From positions 124,001 to 188,000 of the forward strand of contig NZ_OZ026541.1 of the NCBI RefSeq assembly GCF_964020175.1: a stretch of DNA of 64,000 nt, read 5' to 3'. Below are positions 41,913 to 51,968 of the stretch, piece by piece. Below the pieces are notes generated by a model. That model was not told the origin of the DNA. It ran no database searches and saw only the letters and a list, made by a program, of their open reading frames with translations. Source of the stretch: Candidatus Mesenet endosymbiont of Phosphuga atrata (GTDB taxonomy: Bacteria > Pseudomonadota > Alphaproteobacteria > Rickettsiales > Anaplasmataceae). The translations under genes and the position numbers were made by a program. Each line of letters opens with the position of its first letter. Position 1 is the first letter of the stretch.

Positions 41913-43152
41913 ATGTACGGATTTATTAAAGCTGATGCAAAACAATATACAGAGTATTTAAAATGTTCTAATCCTGCTAAGGATAATGCAGCGTTGCAAA
42001 ATCAAGTATCACAAAAACAAAATGAAGACTCTGATTTGAGTTATGATTGGAATGATGATTTAGATAAATCTTACGTTACGAATAATATAGATGATAGTCC
42101 TCCTACTATAGAAGATTTACTTGCTCCATATTTATCATTGAGCGGGAGAGACTTGATTGATGAGTTTTATGAAAAGATGGCAGTAATATCTAAAGAAAAT
42201 TATCAAGATTATAGAGAATCTAAATATGAAAATTGTACGGAAGTTGCATTAAAAAGGTTAGACTGCTTAGTGGATGAGTATTTAAAGAAAGGAATAAAGC
42301 TTAATTTACTTAAAAAAGATTATGAACATACCGTATCGAACTTAATATTTGAGGAACTGATTAAGATTGCTGATAGAGTAATAGAAATAACACCAACTAC
42401 CATATCACGTATAGATTCATCAACTGGAGAAGATGCATTAAATGAGCTTACAGATACTGATTGTATAGATATTTTAATTAGTACTGTAAGTAAGTTATTA
42501 CTGGAATGATGGGCCTATTCTCGAAGAATGTGCAAGAATTAAAAATGAGCTTAAAAAGGTAGTATGCGAAAGTGTAATAGGAGACAATAAACACGCTGAA
42601 GATTTAGAAGTAGAAATGGATAATACTTCTATTTTTATAAAATATCCAAAAGATTGCATCGTTCAGGTTGCAAAAATTACAAACAATAAAATAAGTAGAG
42701 ATTTAAGAGCAAAAGAAAGTGTATTAAAGATTGGTGATAATATAGTAAGAGTTGAAAAAGTAGGAAGAAAAAGAAATTATGTTGATGTGGTTGGCAACAG
42801 TATAATGATTTCTGTTCCTACTGAAATAGGGAATATTAAAATCTATTTGTATCCTGATACAGCAGATAATAATAAGATTAAGGTAAAGCTTGACAAGGAA
42901 AGTCAAGATAAAATCGATAAACTCCAAGACAAAAGTATCATTAATAAAATCTTCTTTTTAGGCGGAAAGAATGTTTTACAAGCTATAAAAGATGGAAGTT
43001 TTGAAAGAAATGGTAATGTGCCCATACAACTAGTAGAAACCGCAGAACAATTAAGCAGTGCTGAAAGAAAGAGAAAGATACCATCTTCCTTTGTGGAAAA
43101 GGTTTATAGTGTGAAAAAGTTATTCTGTGGAAGTTCTATAGATAAAACTTAA
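41913..43152 (+). pseudogene. Broken paralogue of the 40203-41834 gene
   Basis: Two frames together copy the preceding gene. 41913-42509 carries the helical block (LIDEFYEKMAVISKE, NCTEVALKRLDCLVDEYLKK, then TVSNLIFEELIKIADR). After a stop at 42507-42509 the paralogy resumes in another frame from 42505 with NDGPILEECARIKNELKK, then IFIKYPKDCIVQVAKITNNK, LKIGDNIVRVEKVGRKRNYV and FLGGKNVLQAI. About 20 residues between them, present in the intact copy, are missing, so a deletion with frameshift broke the gene. Good GGGGGTG site before the ATG. Confidence 0.75.
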
Positions 43153-43236
43153 GTTTAAAACAGGAACAAGCTATGTATCGGAAGTAGATATGGATTGTTG
43201 ATCTGCAGCAGGGTAGTTTTGTTGTTGGGGGGAAAA

Positions 43237-44205
43237 GTGATTGGTTCAAAAGAAACATTAGAGGTATCAAAAAGACAGCTTTTTAAAGCAGTGTGTGATG
43301 GTAATATAGAGGAAGTAATTAGAGTATTAGGTTTTGGCATAGACATCAATATACAAGATAGTTTGGGGCAAACACCTGTTTTTTTGGCTGCTTTGTGTAA
43401 TAATCTGTCAATGGTTAAAAAGCTAGCTGAGCTTGGAGCAGATCTTCAAGTAAAGGATGATTCTGGATACACAATATTGAGTAAAATAGTGCTAAAAGAT
43501 GGTTCTGTTGGGAAAATGTTGCAAAATGAACGATTAACCATAATCAAAACATTAATAAGATATGGTGCAAATCCTACCACTTACAGTAAAGATGTTCTTC
43601 CAATTCATATAGCTATCAAAGAAAGACGTAACTTAAATATAGTAAAAATATTGCTTACGGAAGGTAGTGCTAATGCGAAAGATATTTTTGGACATGCGTC
43701 ACTACATATAGCGGTATGGAACAATCGGATAAATATAGTAGATCTTTTAATAAAGTATGAACACACCGATATTAACCAAGAAGATAACAAAAAAAATACC
43801 CCATTAATGTTGGCAGTGCATCAAAATTTCACAGATATAAAAATACTATTATTAACTTACGGAGCTAATCCAACTTTAAAAGTTACACATGAACAAACAT
43901 CTATTGAATTTGCGGCTCCAGAGAAAATAAAACAGTCACCATTAATTGTTATGGATCTACCAGAATCTAAGCACAATATACTTTCTAGCTTACACTCACC
44001 TGGACCTAGTATTCCAGAAGCATCTCAACTGAGAATGTTAGATACAATCTCACCTAAATCTAGTATTTCTGAGATGTCTGAACACAGCACTTCAGCAATT
44101 TTAGGATCACCAAAATCCAGCCTTTCTGGATCTTTTATAAGCTTTACAAGCCGATTCAAAAGAACATTAAATGCAGATTCACCTAATTTATCTGAGTCAT
44201 ATTAA
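43237..44205 (+). CDS. Ankyrin-repeat protein
   Basis: About 322 aa from the GTG at 43237, which follows a GGGGGGAAAA site; a longer frame from a TTG at 43195 is less likely. Six ankyrin repeats can be seen from residue 10 to about 225 (SKRQLFKAVCDGNIEEVIRV, LGQTPVFLAALCNNLSMVKK, GHASLHIAVWNNRINIVDLL, KNTPLMLAVHQNFTDIKILL). A Ser/Pro-rich tail follows (SPGPSIPEASQ). No membrane segment. It overlaps the next coiled-coil gene by 35 bp; the two may once have been a single gene. Confidence 0.8.
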   Translation: MIGSKETLEVSKRQLFKAVCDGNIEEVIRVLGFGIDINIQDSLGQTPVFLAALCNNLSMVKKLAELGADLQVKDDSGYTILSKIVLKDGSVGKMLQNERLTIIKTLIRYGANPTTYSKDVLPIHIAIKERRNLNIVKILLTEGSANAKDIFGHASLHIAVWNNRINIVDLLIKYEHTDINQEDNKKNTPLMLAVHQNFTDIKILLLTYGANPTLKVTHEQTSIEFAAPEKIKQSPLIVMDLPESKHNILSSLHSPGPSIPEASQLRMLDTISPKSSISEMSEHSTSAILGSPKSSLSGSFISFTSRFKRTLNADSPNLSESY

Positions 44206-45427
44206 AAGTAAAAATGAGCTAGAACATAAAATTACACAGCTACAAGAGGAACTTGCAGACATGGAAAGTATGAAAAATATTATGTCATGCATGCAGGAAG
44301 AGAATAGACAGCTTAAAAAAGAAGCTAAGGAAAATGAGATTGTACTTTCAGAAAAGGATAAAAAGATAGAACATTTGGCAAAGGAAAATAGCCTATTATC
44401 TAATAAAAAAAGTCAGCCTAATAAGGAAGTTGAAGAAGTTGAAAGATTAAAAAGTGAACTTGAAGAAAAGAAAGAACAGATAAAATATTTGCAAAAGGAT
44501 GTCGATAATTTAGCAGAAGAAAACAGCAAACTTGTAAAAGCAAAACGTCAATTAGAAAATGTAAGAGATAACTCTATTGATAGTGATAATCGAATCACCC
44601 AAGAAAATACTCAATTACAGGGTGGGCTAAAGGATATGCAGCAACAACTACAAAAATATGAAAGTGAAAATAATGAACTGCAAACAAAGCTGCAAGAATT
44701 TGAAAGCAAAAACAAAGAGCTAGAAATTAAAGTTCAAGAAAACAGAATTCAAGAGCTGGAAGAACTTAAAAGTACAACTAACGATTTGAATACAATGCCA
44801 GAAAAGTTTGAAGACATACGTACCCAGTTGTATGAAGAAAAAGAAGAATTGAAGCAAAAATTGGATAATACACAGCAAAACTTGACTGAAAAAATTAACG
44901 AACTTGAAGGCACAAAAGCTCAGTTTGCAAAATTGCAACAAGATTTAGATATGAAGACTAGCGAAGTAATTGAACTCAAAGGTAGAACAAATAGTGCAAA
45001 AGTTCAACTTGAAAGGCTGCAGCAAGAATTAACCAAAAAAACTGATGAATTTGAAAATGTAAGTAAAAAGTTAGATGATGTAAATCAAAAGATTTTACAG
45101 CTAGAACATGAGCGTGATGATGCCCAGCAACAGCTTAAGGCACTTCAAAATGAAAATAAAGAGCTGAAAAACAAAGAAGCCTCAATAGTAAATACTCAAG
45201 GAATAAAAGGCAAAGTAAATTATACCTCTGCTTCTTTTATATTGTTTGGAGTATGTACTACCGGTGTAAGTTTAACAATACCTTACTTAGCAGCATGTAT
45301 CACACTTGCTATAGCTGCATCAACTTTTCTTGTAGCAGGGCTTTACTGTTCATATAAAGTAAATACAGCACTTAGCGATGTTGAGACTGATCAACAAAAT
45401 AAGCCATTACTTGAAAGTAGTATTTAG
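44171..45427 (+). CDS. Coiled-coil protein with two C-terminal membrane helices
   Basis: A 418-aa protein with an almost continuous coiled coil from residue 15 to 340 (heptads such as ELKSTTNDLNTMPEKFEDI and QQLKALQNENKELKNKEA), then two hydrophobic helices at about 350-395 (FILFGVCTTGVSLTIPYLAA and ITLAIAASTFLVAGLYCSY) and a short hydrophilic tail. Such coil-plus-membrane proteins are common Wolbachia accessory surface or effector candidates. The start at 44171 has no good Shine-Dalgarno; the ATG at 44261 has GAGGAA upstream. It overlaps the ankyrin gene in another frame. Confidence 0.7.
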   Translation: MQIHLIYLSHIKSKNELEHKITQLQEELADMESMKNIMSCMQEENRQLKKEAKENEIVLSEKDKKIEHLAKENSLLSNKKSQPNKEVEEVERLKSELEEKKEQIKYLQKDVDNLAEENSKLVKAKRQLENVRDNSIDSDNRITQENTQLQGGLKDMQQQLQKYESENNELQTKLQEFESKNKELEIKVQENRIQELEELKSTTNDLNTMPEKFEDIRTQLYEEKEELKQKLDNTQQNLTEKINELEGTKAQFAKLQQDLDMKTSEVIELKGRTNSAKVQLERLQQELTKKTDEFENVSKKLDDVNQKILQLEHERDDAQQQLKALQNENKELKNKEASIVNTQGIKGKVNYTSASFILFGVCTTGVSLTIPYLAACITLAIAASTFLVAGLYCSYKVNTALSDVETDQQNKPLLESSI

Positions 45428-45586
45428 AGTTTTATCTATGAGCAAGCCTAAAAGTATGATGTGAACTCTAAATTCAAGAAAAGGTAGTGTAATGAGGGGT
45501 AGCAGTTTTGACAATTTAAAGGAATTGATAATTTTTATAAATTTAATAACTTAAACTATATTCCTAATTAATTTATATGTATTAAA

Positions 45587-47122
45587 TCAAGAAACTGTTG
45601 CTCCACCACTTTTAACATATTCAGGAATAAGCTCATTTTCAAAAGTAACGTATGAACTTACACTTGAATTCTCACCTTTTTCTTTGCCAGTTTTTTCACA
45701 AACTTTCATTATCGCAAAACATGCAATTGCAGCAACTGCTACACCAACAAAAATACCAGCAGCAACGATAGGATTAAACTTTACTATACCAGCTGATAAA
45801 GCTACTGCAGCGTAAATCCCTACTGCTGTAAATGGAGAAGCTATCATGGTGGCATATATAGCTTTCTTCATTGAACTGGCTACCTGTGGCTGATTATTGT
45901 TCACTATTTTGCTATCCATAACTTGGGAATCATCATCGATGGTGGAGCTGCTTACATCAGTTATTTGCAATTCAGAATCTGTAGTTGATACGAAACTAAT
46001 ATCTTCTATTGCAAGTCGATTAAGTACTCTATTATCAACTATTTCATCTTGCAAGCGCTTTGCCTCAATAAGGTAGGTTTCTATCAAATCATTTATTTTC
46101 TGTAGTAATTGTGCCTTAGTACTATGAATATCCGATAATTCATTATCTTGTATTTGTGGTAATTGCGTTTCGCTATTATAAGATACTTCAATATTTTCTG
46201 ATTTATCAATAATATCTGCTGATTTATTCATGTAGGAAGCTACAAGATCTATGGCATATTGAGATTTAAATTGCAAATTTTGCAGTTTATCATATTTACC
46301 AGAAGAAATAGTATCATACTCTAACTTATTATTTTCAGATTTTTTCCTACTAGATTGGCCTATGTCTATTATAGTTAAAGGTTTTTGTTCATATTGTTTG
46401 TTACTATGTGCATTTGCAAGCAAAGCTATTATTTCCTTTCTTTCGTAAAGAGAGTAATCACGTTTGATTTCTAACTCTCTTGCTAACTGTAAAGGTGTTT
46501 TTCCGTTTTTATCTTGAGCACTAAAATCTGCACCTTTGCTAATAAGAAATTCAACTGCACGTAAATTACTATCATTAACAGCGTAATGCAATGGTGTAAG
46601 ATCAAGATTATCCTTGACGTTAACATCAAAGCCATAGCTAAGAAGAGCTTTTACCAATTCCAAAGAATTAAATCGAATGGCAAAATGTAATAGTGCTAAA
46701 TTAGTATTTGGTTCAACACTAATTTTCTTATTCTCCTCAGATTCCTTAATCAAGTTCAGTACTGTTTTTATAAGCTCTTCATTTTTAGCTAGCACTATTC
46801 CTTCAAGTATAACCCATATCTTGTCATATTCAGGATTTAATGTTTCCTTTAAATATCGAAGAACAAGATCCATTACATAATTGGAAAAAGTTTTTTGATT
46901 ATGCTTCTCCTTATAAAGAGGACTCCTTATTTTCTTTTTAGTACTAACAGTTTTATGATTGTGGTTAGGAGAATGATTTTCAATATTTTCCTTATTTCTC
47001 CTACTTTTTGATTTATTATTTTTTTGTTGTTCTAGTACTATTTCACTACTAAATTGTTGTTCTACTGGTTGCTGCGAGTTTTGTGCTATAGCCTGTAATA
47101 TTTTTTTACCAGAACCTTGCAT
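45587..47122 (-). CDS. Ankyrin-repeat protein with C-terminal membrane helices
   Basis: A 511-aa protein. Residues 1-80 are basic and Lys/Asn-rich; three to four ankyrin repeats lie at about 140-235 (LALLHFAIRFNSLELVKALL, LTPLHYAVNDSNLRAVEFL, NGKTPLQLARELEIK); a Ser/Asp-rich stretch follows; two hydrophobic helices lie at about 425-475 (ATMIASPFTAVGIYAAVALS and VAAGIFVGVAVAAIACFAI). The C-terminal anchor resembles that of the phage ankyrin protein at 22499-24106 in layout. It probably acts at a membrane, perhaps toward the host, but there is no direct evidence. Confidence 0.8.
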   Translation of the reverse strand: MQGSGKKILQAIAQNSQQPVEQQFSSEIVLEQQKNNKSKSRRNKENIENHSPNHNHKTVSTKKKIRSPLYKEKHNQKTFSNYVMDLVLRYLKETLNPEYDKIWVILEGIVLAKNEELIKTVLNLIKESEENKKISVEPNTNLALLHFAIRFNSLELVKALLSYGFDVNVKDNLDLTPLHYAVNDSNLRAVEFLISKGADFSAQDKNGKTPLQLARELEIKRDYSLYERKEIIALLANAHSNKQYEQKPLTIIDIGQSSRKKSENNKLEYDTISSGKYDKLQNLQFKSQYAIDLVASYMNKSADIIDKSENIEVSYNSETQLPQIQDNELSDIHSTKAQLLQKINDLIETYLIEAKRLQDEIVDNRVLNRLAIEDISFVSTTDSELQITDVSSSTIDDDSQVMDSKIVNNNQPQVASSMKKAIYATMIASPFTAVGIYAAVALSAGIVKFNPIVAAGIFVGVAVAAIACFAIMKVCEKTGKEKGENSSVSSYVTFENELIPEYVKSGGATVS

Positions 47123-47526
47123 CTACTTCCCCCTATTGTAACTGCTCAAATCTTTATTAATATGATTAATTTAATATATTAATTTATTATTATTTGACAA
47201 GATAAATCATTTAATTTCTAAAAATCACTAACATTTTGTACTCTTAGCAACATATAGCTAAACAAATTGATAAATTTAGAAAAGTATAATACTCACTAGC
47301 ATCAACTATAATTCAATTATTTACTTTACTCTCAAAACTGTAAAAAAGGACCTACGTTTTAGAGAAAAAGAGCTGGAACTGTTGCATTATGGAAAGTGAA
47401 ATATGTGGTTATTTTATAGTATAATTGAGCATCAAGGCATACATGTACGTGAGGTAAAACAGGCTATTGTGGCAGGTTTAAGATTATGCTAAAATTAGAA
47501 TAGAGAAAAGTTCGTACAGGTTGCTA
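47123..47526. other. Gene-free stretch upstream of ankyrin gene
   Basis: About 400 bp without a supportable gene. The left part is very AT-rich and should contain the promoter of the minus-strand ankyrin gene at 47122. The right part has a short broken frame (around 47343-47400, KDLRFREKELELLHYGK) that may be a gene fragment, but it is too short to name. Confidence 0.4.
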
Positions 47527-47602
47527 TGGTGGGCGATGACAGGCTCGAACTGCCGACCTCCTGGGTGTAAACCAGATGCTCTACCAACTGAGCTAACCGC
47601 CC
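47527..47602 (-). tRNA. tRNA-Val (anticodon UAC), CCA encoded
   Basis: On the minus strand the sequence folds as a complete tRNA. The acceptor stem GGGCGGT pairs with ATCGCCC (one G-U), the D-arm has TAGCTCAGTTGGTAGAGCA, the anticodon arm CTGGTTTACACCCAG gives anticodon TAC, and the T-arm contains GTTCGAGCC. The 3' CCA is encoded (complement of 47527-47529). The tRNA body is 73 nt. It reads GUA and, by wobble, other valine codons. Confidence 0.95.
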
Positions 47603-47892
47603 TTAATCTTGAAGTATAAGTTTATTGTAAATATAATAAAAGAAAAAATGATAGAATGCACTAACTTTATCTGGAAAAGAGGAGAAAAGGTAATATAAAA
47701 GAAGAATGATGACTTTACTAGGAAAGTGGAGAGAAAATTAAGCTATTTTTAGCATAAAAGTGGTGCATAAAATTTTTCTAGAATATAATTGTTAATAGCG
47801 AAGTTACCTGTTATAAAAAATTTTGTATATCAAAATATAGCATCGTTGAATAAAATGCTTATAGCTAAATGAAAAGAGAGAGCTGTGGTTAA

Positions 47893-48063
47893 GCAAGTGG
47901 TAAAAAATCTGAATCTTTATTTAGTAAATATAAAAGTGTAGAGAAAATTAATGCTAGAGATGAGGAGTGGAACGTACCTTTACACATTGCTGTTAAAGAA
48001 GGGTTTAAAGAAATTGTAGAATTTCTTTTAGGACATGATGTAAAAGAGCAGAAAAATAATTAA
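47893..48063 (+). pseudogene. Ankyrin-repeat gene remnant
   Basis: A 56-codon open stretch without an ATG start reads ...KINARDEEWNVPLHIAVKEG and then FKEIVEFLLGHDVKEQKNN before a TAA. One clear ankyrin repeat (VPLHIAVKEGFKEIVEFLL) is present. A TAA at 47890 closes the frame upstream. It is most likely the decayed end of an ankyrin gene in this accessory region. I see nothing recognisable in the flanking 47603-47892 and 48064-48337. Confidence 0.65.
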
Positions 48064-48337
48064 ATTACTTTATACACATTAGGAAATTAAAAAATTAATT
48101 AATTAAATTTTGTAACTGTAAATTATATTCGGTTCAAGCCGATTTTTCAATGAGCTTTTGGCAGAATTAAATTCTAGATGAGATGATATTAGCTATCTAA
48201 CAGTTTTTGAATTTATAACAAAATAAGTCAGCAAAAAAGTTTTAGGTATTTCTTTAAAACAGCTAAAATATTTTTAGCCCTCTATTTTAAGTTATTATAA
48301 AGTAAACTAATGGAATTATTTTTCCTTTACATAAAAC

Positions 48338-49870
48338 TTATCTTTCCTTCAAAGCCTTTTCAAAAGATGTCATTATTGGCGTTGCTAAATATGAAAAAGG
48401 TGTACGAGACTGGGTTATAATATAAACTTCAGCTGGCATACCTGGATATAAATAAACATTTTTAAGTTGCGATAGTTCTTTTTTAGGTATTGCAACACGT
48501 ACTAAATAATAACGAAAACCATTTGGTTCGCTTAAAGCATCAGCGGAAACTTGGCTGACTACACCTTTAATTAAGCCAACACGGCGGCTACTATAAGCAC
48601 TTAAACGTACTTTTACTTCTAGTCCCTGCACACCATCTACATTTACTGTATGATCACCTTTTCTTTGTGCAGAAAGTATCTCTTCTATATTCCTTGTCTG
48701 GATTTTAGAGTCTACAATTAATTCATCATCCATCGGAACTATATCCATAATTGGTGCACCTGGTGGCACCACTCCCCCTTCAGTATGATATTTTAAACCA
48801 GTAACTGTACCATCTTCTGGTGCACGAATTACTGTACGCTTTAATATATCTTCTACCATCATCAATCTTTCTCTTAAATCAGAAATAATAGTATTGACTT
48901 CTTTTAATTCAGCATGAGCATTATCCTGAATTTTGTTTTTTATGTTCATAATTTCAAGTTCATTTTCACCTACCTTCTGATGAACTTGTGATATCAAAGC
49001 ATTATATTGACCAATTCTACCTTCGGCTTCAGCAAATTGTTTTTCCAATGCAAGAATGAAAGGCTTACTAATGTGACCGCTATCAAGCAATTTTCTTTTT
49101 GCTTCTAACTCCTCTTTTATAAATCCATACTGTTTATTTGCTGCATCTAGTTGTGAAGATAAACCTTCCAGTTCATTATGTAGTTGCTTTATCCTCTGAT
49201 CCAGTATATCAATCTGCCCAAGTATGGTTTTTCTGTAGGAATTAAATAGTTTTTCTTGAGCATTCACAATTTTATATACAGCTTCTTTATCTGATAAGGT
49301 AGCAATTTCGTCTGGAAAACTTATATTATCTAAATTATCACGTATAGCAAGCAGTCTTGCTTCTGTAACCAACGAATTTAAAAGCTTTTCTCTTATTATA
49401 CCTAAGTTCGCTTTTGCAGAAATATCACTAAAATATATTAAAGAGTCACCCTTTTTAACTGATTGACCTTCCTGCACAAGTATTTTATCTATTATTCCAC
49501 CTTCTAAGTGCTGAATGGTTTTTTTATGAGAGAACAAAACAACCTCTCCTGGGGCTATTACAGCTCCTTCAAGTTTTGCAGTAAAAGACCAAAGCCCACC
49601 TATTCCAAAAAATATTAGCATAATTATAGAACCTGTAACTAATGGTCCCCAAGTTACATTCAATACTTCATTTGTCTTATTATTGCCTTCTCGCTTTAGA
49701 ATAAAATTTATTATTGCATCAACAAGTAGAAATGATTTTTCAAGAAATTTGGGATATTTTTTATTTGAATTGTTTTTTACTTCAAAGGATCCATGGCCGA
49801 GTAGGCTGGGAACTGAAAGTTCAGCATTAGCAAAAACCCCACCTAAATACTTTTTAAATTTTCGGAGCAT
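48338..49870 (-). CDS. HlyD family membrane fusion protein, type I secretion
   Basis: A 510-aa periplasmic adaptor of a type I secretion system. It has an N-terminal cytoplasmic part, one membrane helix at about residues 75-95 (VTGSIIMLIFFGIGGLWSF), a lipoyl-like segment (IIDKILVQEGQSVKKGDSLI), long coiled coils (residues about 180-330) and a C-terminal beta-barrel ending GMPAEVYIITQSRTPFSYL, typical of the HlyD/PrtE group. It should bridge an inner-membrane ABC transporter and TolC; neither is in this window. Intracellular Rickettsiales use this system to export effectors. Confidence 0.9.
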   Translation of the reverse strand: MLRKFKKYLGGVFANAELSVPSLLGHGSFEVKNNSNKKYPKFLEKSFLLVDAIINFILKREGNNKTNEVLNVTWGPLVTGSIIMLIFFGIGGLWSFTAKLEGAVIAPGEVVLFSHKKTIQHLEGGIIDKILVQEGQSVKKGDSLIYFSDISAKANLGIIREKLLNSLVTEARLLAIRDNLDNISFPDEIATLSDKEAVYKIVNAQEKLFNSYRKTILGQIDILDQRIKQLHNELEGLSSQLDAANKQYGFIKEELEAKRKLLDSGHISKPFILALEKQFAEAEGRIGQYNALISQVHQKVGENELEIMNIKNKIQDNAHAELKEVNTIISDLRERLMMVEDILKRTVIRAPEDGTVTGLKYHTEGGVVPPGAPIMDIVPMDDELIVDSKIQTRNIEEILSAQRKGDHTVNVDGVQGLEVKVRLSAYSSRRVGLIKGVVSQVSADALSEPNGFRYYLVRVAIPKKELSQLKNVYLYPGMPAEVYIITQSRTPFSYLATPIMTSFEKALKER

Positions 49871-49977
49871 ATATTTTATAATATTAGAAAATCAAAGGAA
49901 GTGTAACATACGATTACAAAAAAGCTATGGTCTAAAATTAGAAAATATACTGTCTAAATAGCAAAATTAAATATATT

Positions 49978-51087
49978 TTAATCATAATTTAGAATCCGGT
50001 CATCTTTTACAGTAAAAAATTTAAAGGATTCTTTGTGTCCCAAAAAGTTTTGATCGTTTACATCACTTACCCAAGTTTGACAACCTATATTTAATATCTC
50101 TTCTAATATTGCTTCTCTGTACCGCTTATCCAAATGAGACATAACATCATCAAGTAAAAGGATAGGAGATGTATGCCTAGCTTTTACACTTGCCATTACT
50201 GTTGAGAGTAATAATAACTTTTGTTCTCCAGTGGAGCATAAGTTAGATGCTAGTTGTTTTTGCTGGTGAAAAATCTGAAAATTATCATTGTGCACACCAA
50301 AACTAACGCGGTTATATAACGAGTCCTTTCCTCTATTTTGTCTTAGGCAATTTTTATAATGGGATACAATTTCGTCAAAATCTTTTTCCTTAGGTAGTTG
50401 AGTGGTTAATTGTAAAGCTGCCTTTGGTAAGGAGGTAGATAAATCTTGATTGATTGTTTCTTGTAGCATCTGTAAAACAGAAAACCTCATCAGTGAAATG
50501 TGAGTGCCACAGCTAGCCATTATATCCTCTAAACCAGTAAGCCAACTATCATCTAATATATTTTCTTTAAGTAATCTACTCCTTTCACTTTTGGCTCGTT
50601 TGTATTTTATAAAATACAATGCATATTTTTCTTTGAATGTAGAAACTATTCTATCGAAAAACTTTAATCGTGTGCCAGGACCTTTAAGAAGGATATAGTC
50701 CATTTGCGGAGCAAACCATATCACATCCGATAACTCACTCAGAAGAGAATAGTTTGATTGCATTTTTCCATTTATACTTATCAATTTTCTCTCTTGTTTG
50801 CTAGCAATTCCAATGGAATTTAAGTTATTACCATCAAAAAAATCGTAATGAGCTACCCAATCTATATTTGTGCTACTGTTACGCATTTCGCTAGCATTCG
50901 CACTTCTTATTCCTTTGCCTTTTGATAAAAGAGATACAGCTTCAAGTATATTAGTTTTACCTACACCATTGTTACCAACAATTACAACAGAGCGTCCATC
51001 ACAGTTCAATTCAGAGTTTAGATAGTTACGAAAATTATATAATTTTAAACTCTTTACACAGCAAGCTAGAGAAGTTTTAAGCACCAT
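49978..51087 (-). CDS. recF: DNA replication/repair protein RecF
   Basis: A 369-aa SMC-like ATPase that loads RecA at gaps. It has the start LKLYNFRNYLNSELNCDG, Walker A VGNNGVGKTNILEAV (residues about 38-52), signature-like LCSTGEQKLLLLSTV near residue 272 and Walker B PILLLDDVMSHLDKRYREAI near residue 305. The length is normal. The start overlaps the end of argF by 22 bp, suggesting translational coupling; recF is at the 3' end of the cox-argF gene run. Confidence 0.95.
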   Translation of the reverse strand: MVLKTSLACCVKSLKLYNFRNYLNSELNCDGRSVVIVGNNGVGKTNILEAVSLLSKGKGIRSANASEMRNSSTNIDWVAHYDFFDGNNLNSIGIASKQERKLISINGKMQSNYSLLSELSDVIWFAPQMDYILLKGPGTRLKFFDRIVSTFKEKYALYFIKYKRAKSERSRLLKENILDDSWLTGLEDIMASCGTHISLMRFSVLQMLQETINQDLSTSLPKAALQLTTQLPKEKDFDEIVSHYKNCLRQNRGKDSLYNRVSFGVHNDNFQIFHQQKQLASNLCSTGEQKLLLLSTVMASVKARHTSPILLLDDVMSHLDKRYREAILEEILNIGCQTWVSDVNDQNFLGHKESFKFFTVKDDRILNYD

Positions 51088-51968
51088 AACATTATTGCTT
51101 TTTGCACATGAAGTCTATTTTCTGCTTCATCAAATACAAGTGAATTTGGGCCTTCCATAACTTCAGCTGTTACCTCTTTTCCCCTATAAGCAGGAAGACA
51201 ATGTAGAAAAACAAAATTCTTCTTAGCTAAGGATACTAATTCTTTATTTACTTGGTAATTGGAAAATCTTGCATAGTCTTCATTACTTTCGTTACCCATA
51301 GAGACCCAACTATCAGTAACAATTAAATCTACGTTAGGTACCGCTTCTTTTGGATCTTCATACCAAGAAATATTACTATTTCGTTCTTGGGCCCAAGTTA
51401 ACGGCTGATAGTCAAGTATGGCTTCCTTCGGAGAAGATACCCTAAGTTTAAAACCTAAAATAGCAGCAGCGTGTATCCATGAAGTTAAAACATTATTACA
51501 ATCTCCAATCCAAAGTACTATGCTATTTTCAATAGAACATTTTTTTTCTTCAAAAGTCATAATATCAGCCATAATCTGACAGGGATGACTATAGTCAGTT
51601 AAACCATTTATTACAGGCACCTCAGAGTATTTATCTAATTCCTCCAAAAAAGAATGTTGATAACACCTGATTGCTATAATATCAACATATCTAGAAAGTA
51701 CTTTAGCTGTATCGTAGACACTTTCACCACGACTTAACTGCATATTATTACTATGCAAAACTATCGAATCTCCACCAAGTTGATTAATTCCTACTTCAAA
51801 CGAAACTCTAGTGCGTGTTGAAGGTTTTTCAAAGATCATAGCAAGTTGTTTGCCAGTTAGGGAGTTTTTGTATTTTTCAGGATTTTTCTTAATTGCAACT
51901 GCACTACTCAATATATATCTTAGATCTTCTTTCTTGTGTAAATTAAGATCTATAAAGCTATTTAACAT
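51066..51968 (-). CDS. argF: Ornithine carbamoyltransferase
   Basis: A 300-aa enzyme that makes citrulline from carbamoyl phosphate and ornithine. Carbamoyl phosphate site KPSTRTRVSFEVG (around residues 49-61), HPCQIMADI (about 128-136) and ornithine-binding/active-site HCLPAYRGKEVT (about 262-273) are all intact. The ATG overlaps the stop of the 36-aa membrane protein gene as TAATG, so translation is coupled. The length is slightly under the usual 305-335 aa. An aspartate transcarbamoylase is unlikely given the HCLP motif. Confidence 0.95.
   Translation of the reverse strand: MLNSFIDLNLHKKEDLRYILSSAVAIKKNPEKYKNSLTGKQLAMIFEKPSTRTRVSFEVGINQLGGDSIVLHSNNMQLSRGESVYDTAKVLSRYVDIIAIRCYQHSFLEELDKYSEVPVINGLTDYSHPCQIMADIMTFEEKKCSIENSIVLWIGDCNNVLTSWIHAAAILGFKLRVSSPKEAILDYQPLTWAQERNSNISWYEDPKEAVPNVDLIVTDSWVSMGNESNEDYARFSNYQVNKELVSLAKKNFVFLHCLPAYRGKEVTAEVMEGPNSLVFDEAENRLHVQKAIMLWCLKLL

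Noticed and set aside
40203-47122. Cytoplasmic incompatibility (cif-like) gene pair in the accessory region.
   Set aside because: No protein here shows cifA/cifB features such as nuclease or deubiquitinase motifs; the genes are an unknown family, ankyrins and a coiled-coil protein.
47343-47400. A short frame (KDLRFREKELELLHYGK) that might be a gene fragment or transposase piece.
   Set aside because: It is under 20 codons, stops at once, and has no family signature that I can defend.
47893-48063. A short open frame that could be called a small intact ankyrin gene.
   Set aside because: It has no ATG start, a stop lies just upstream in the same frame, and only one repeat remains. I treated it as a remnant.
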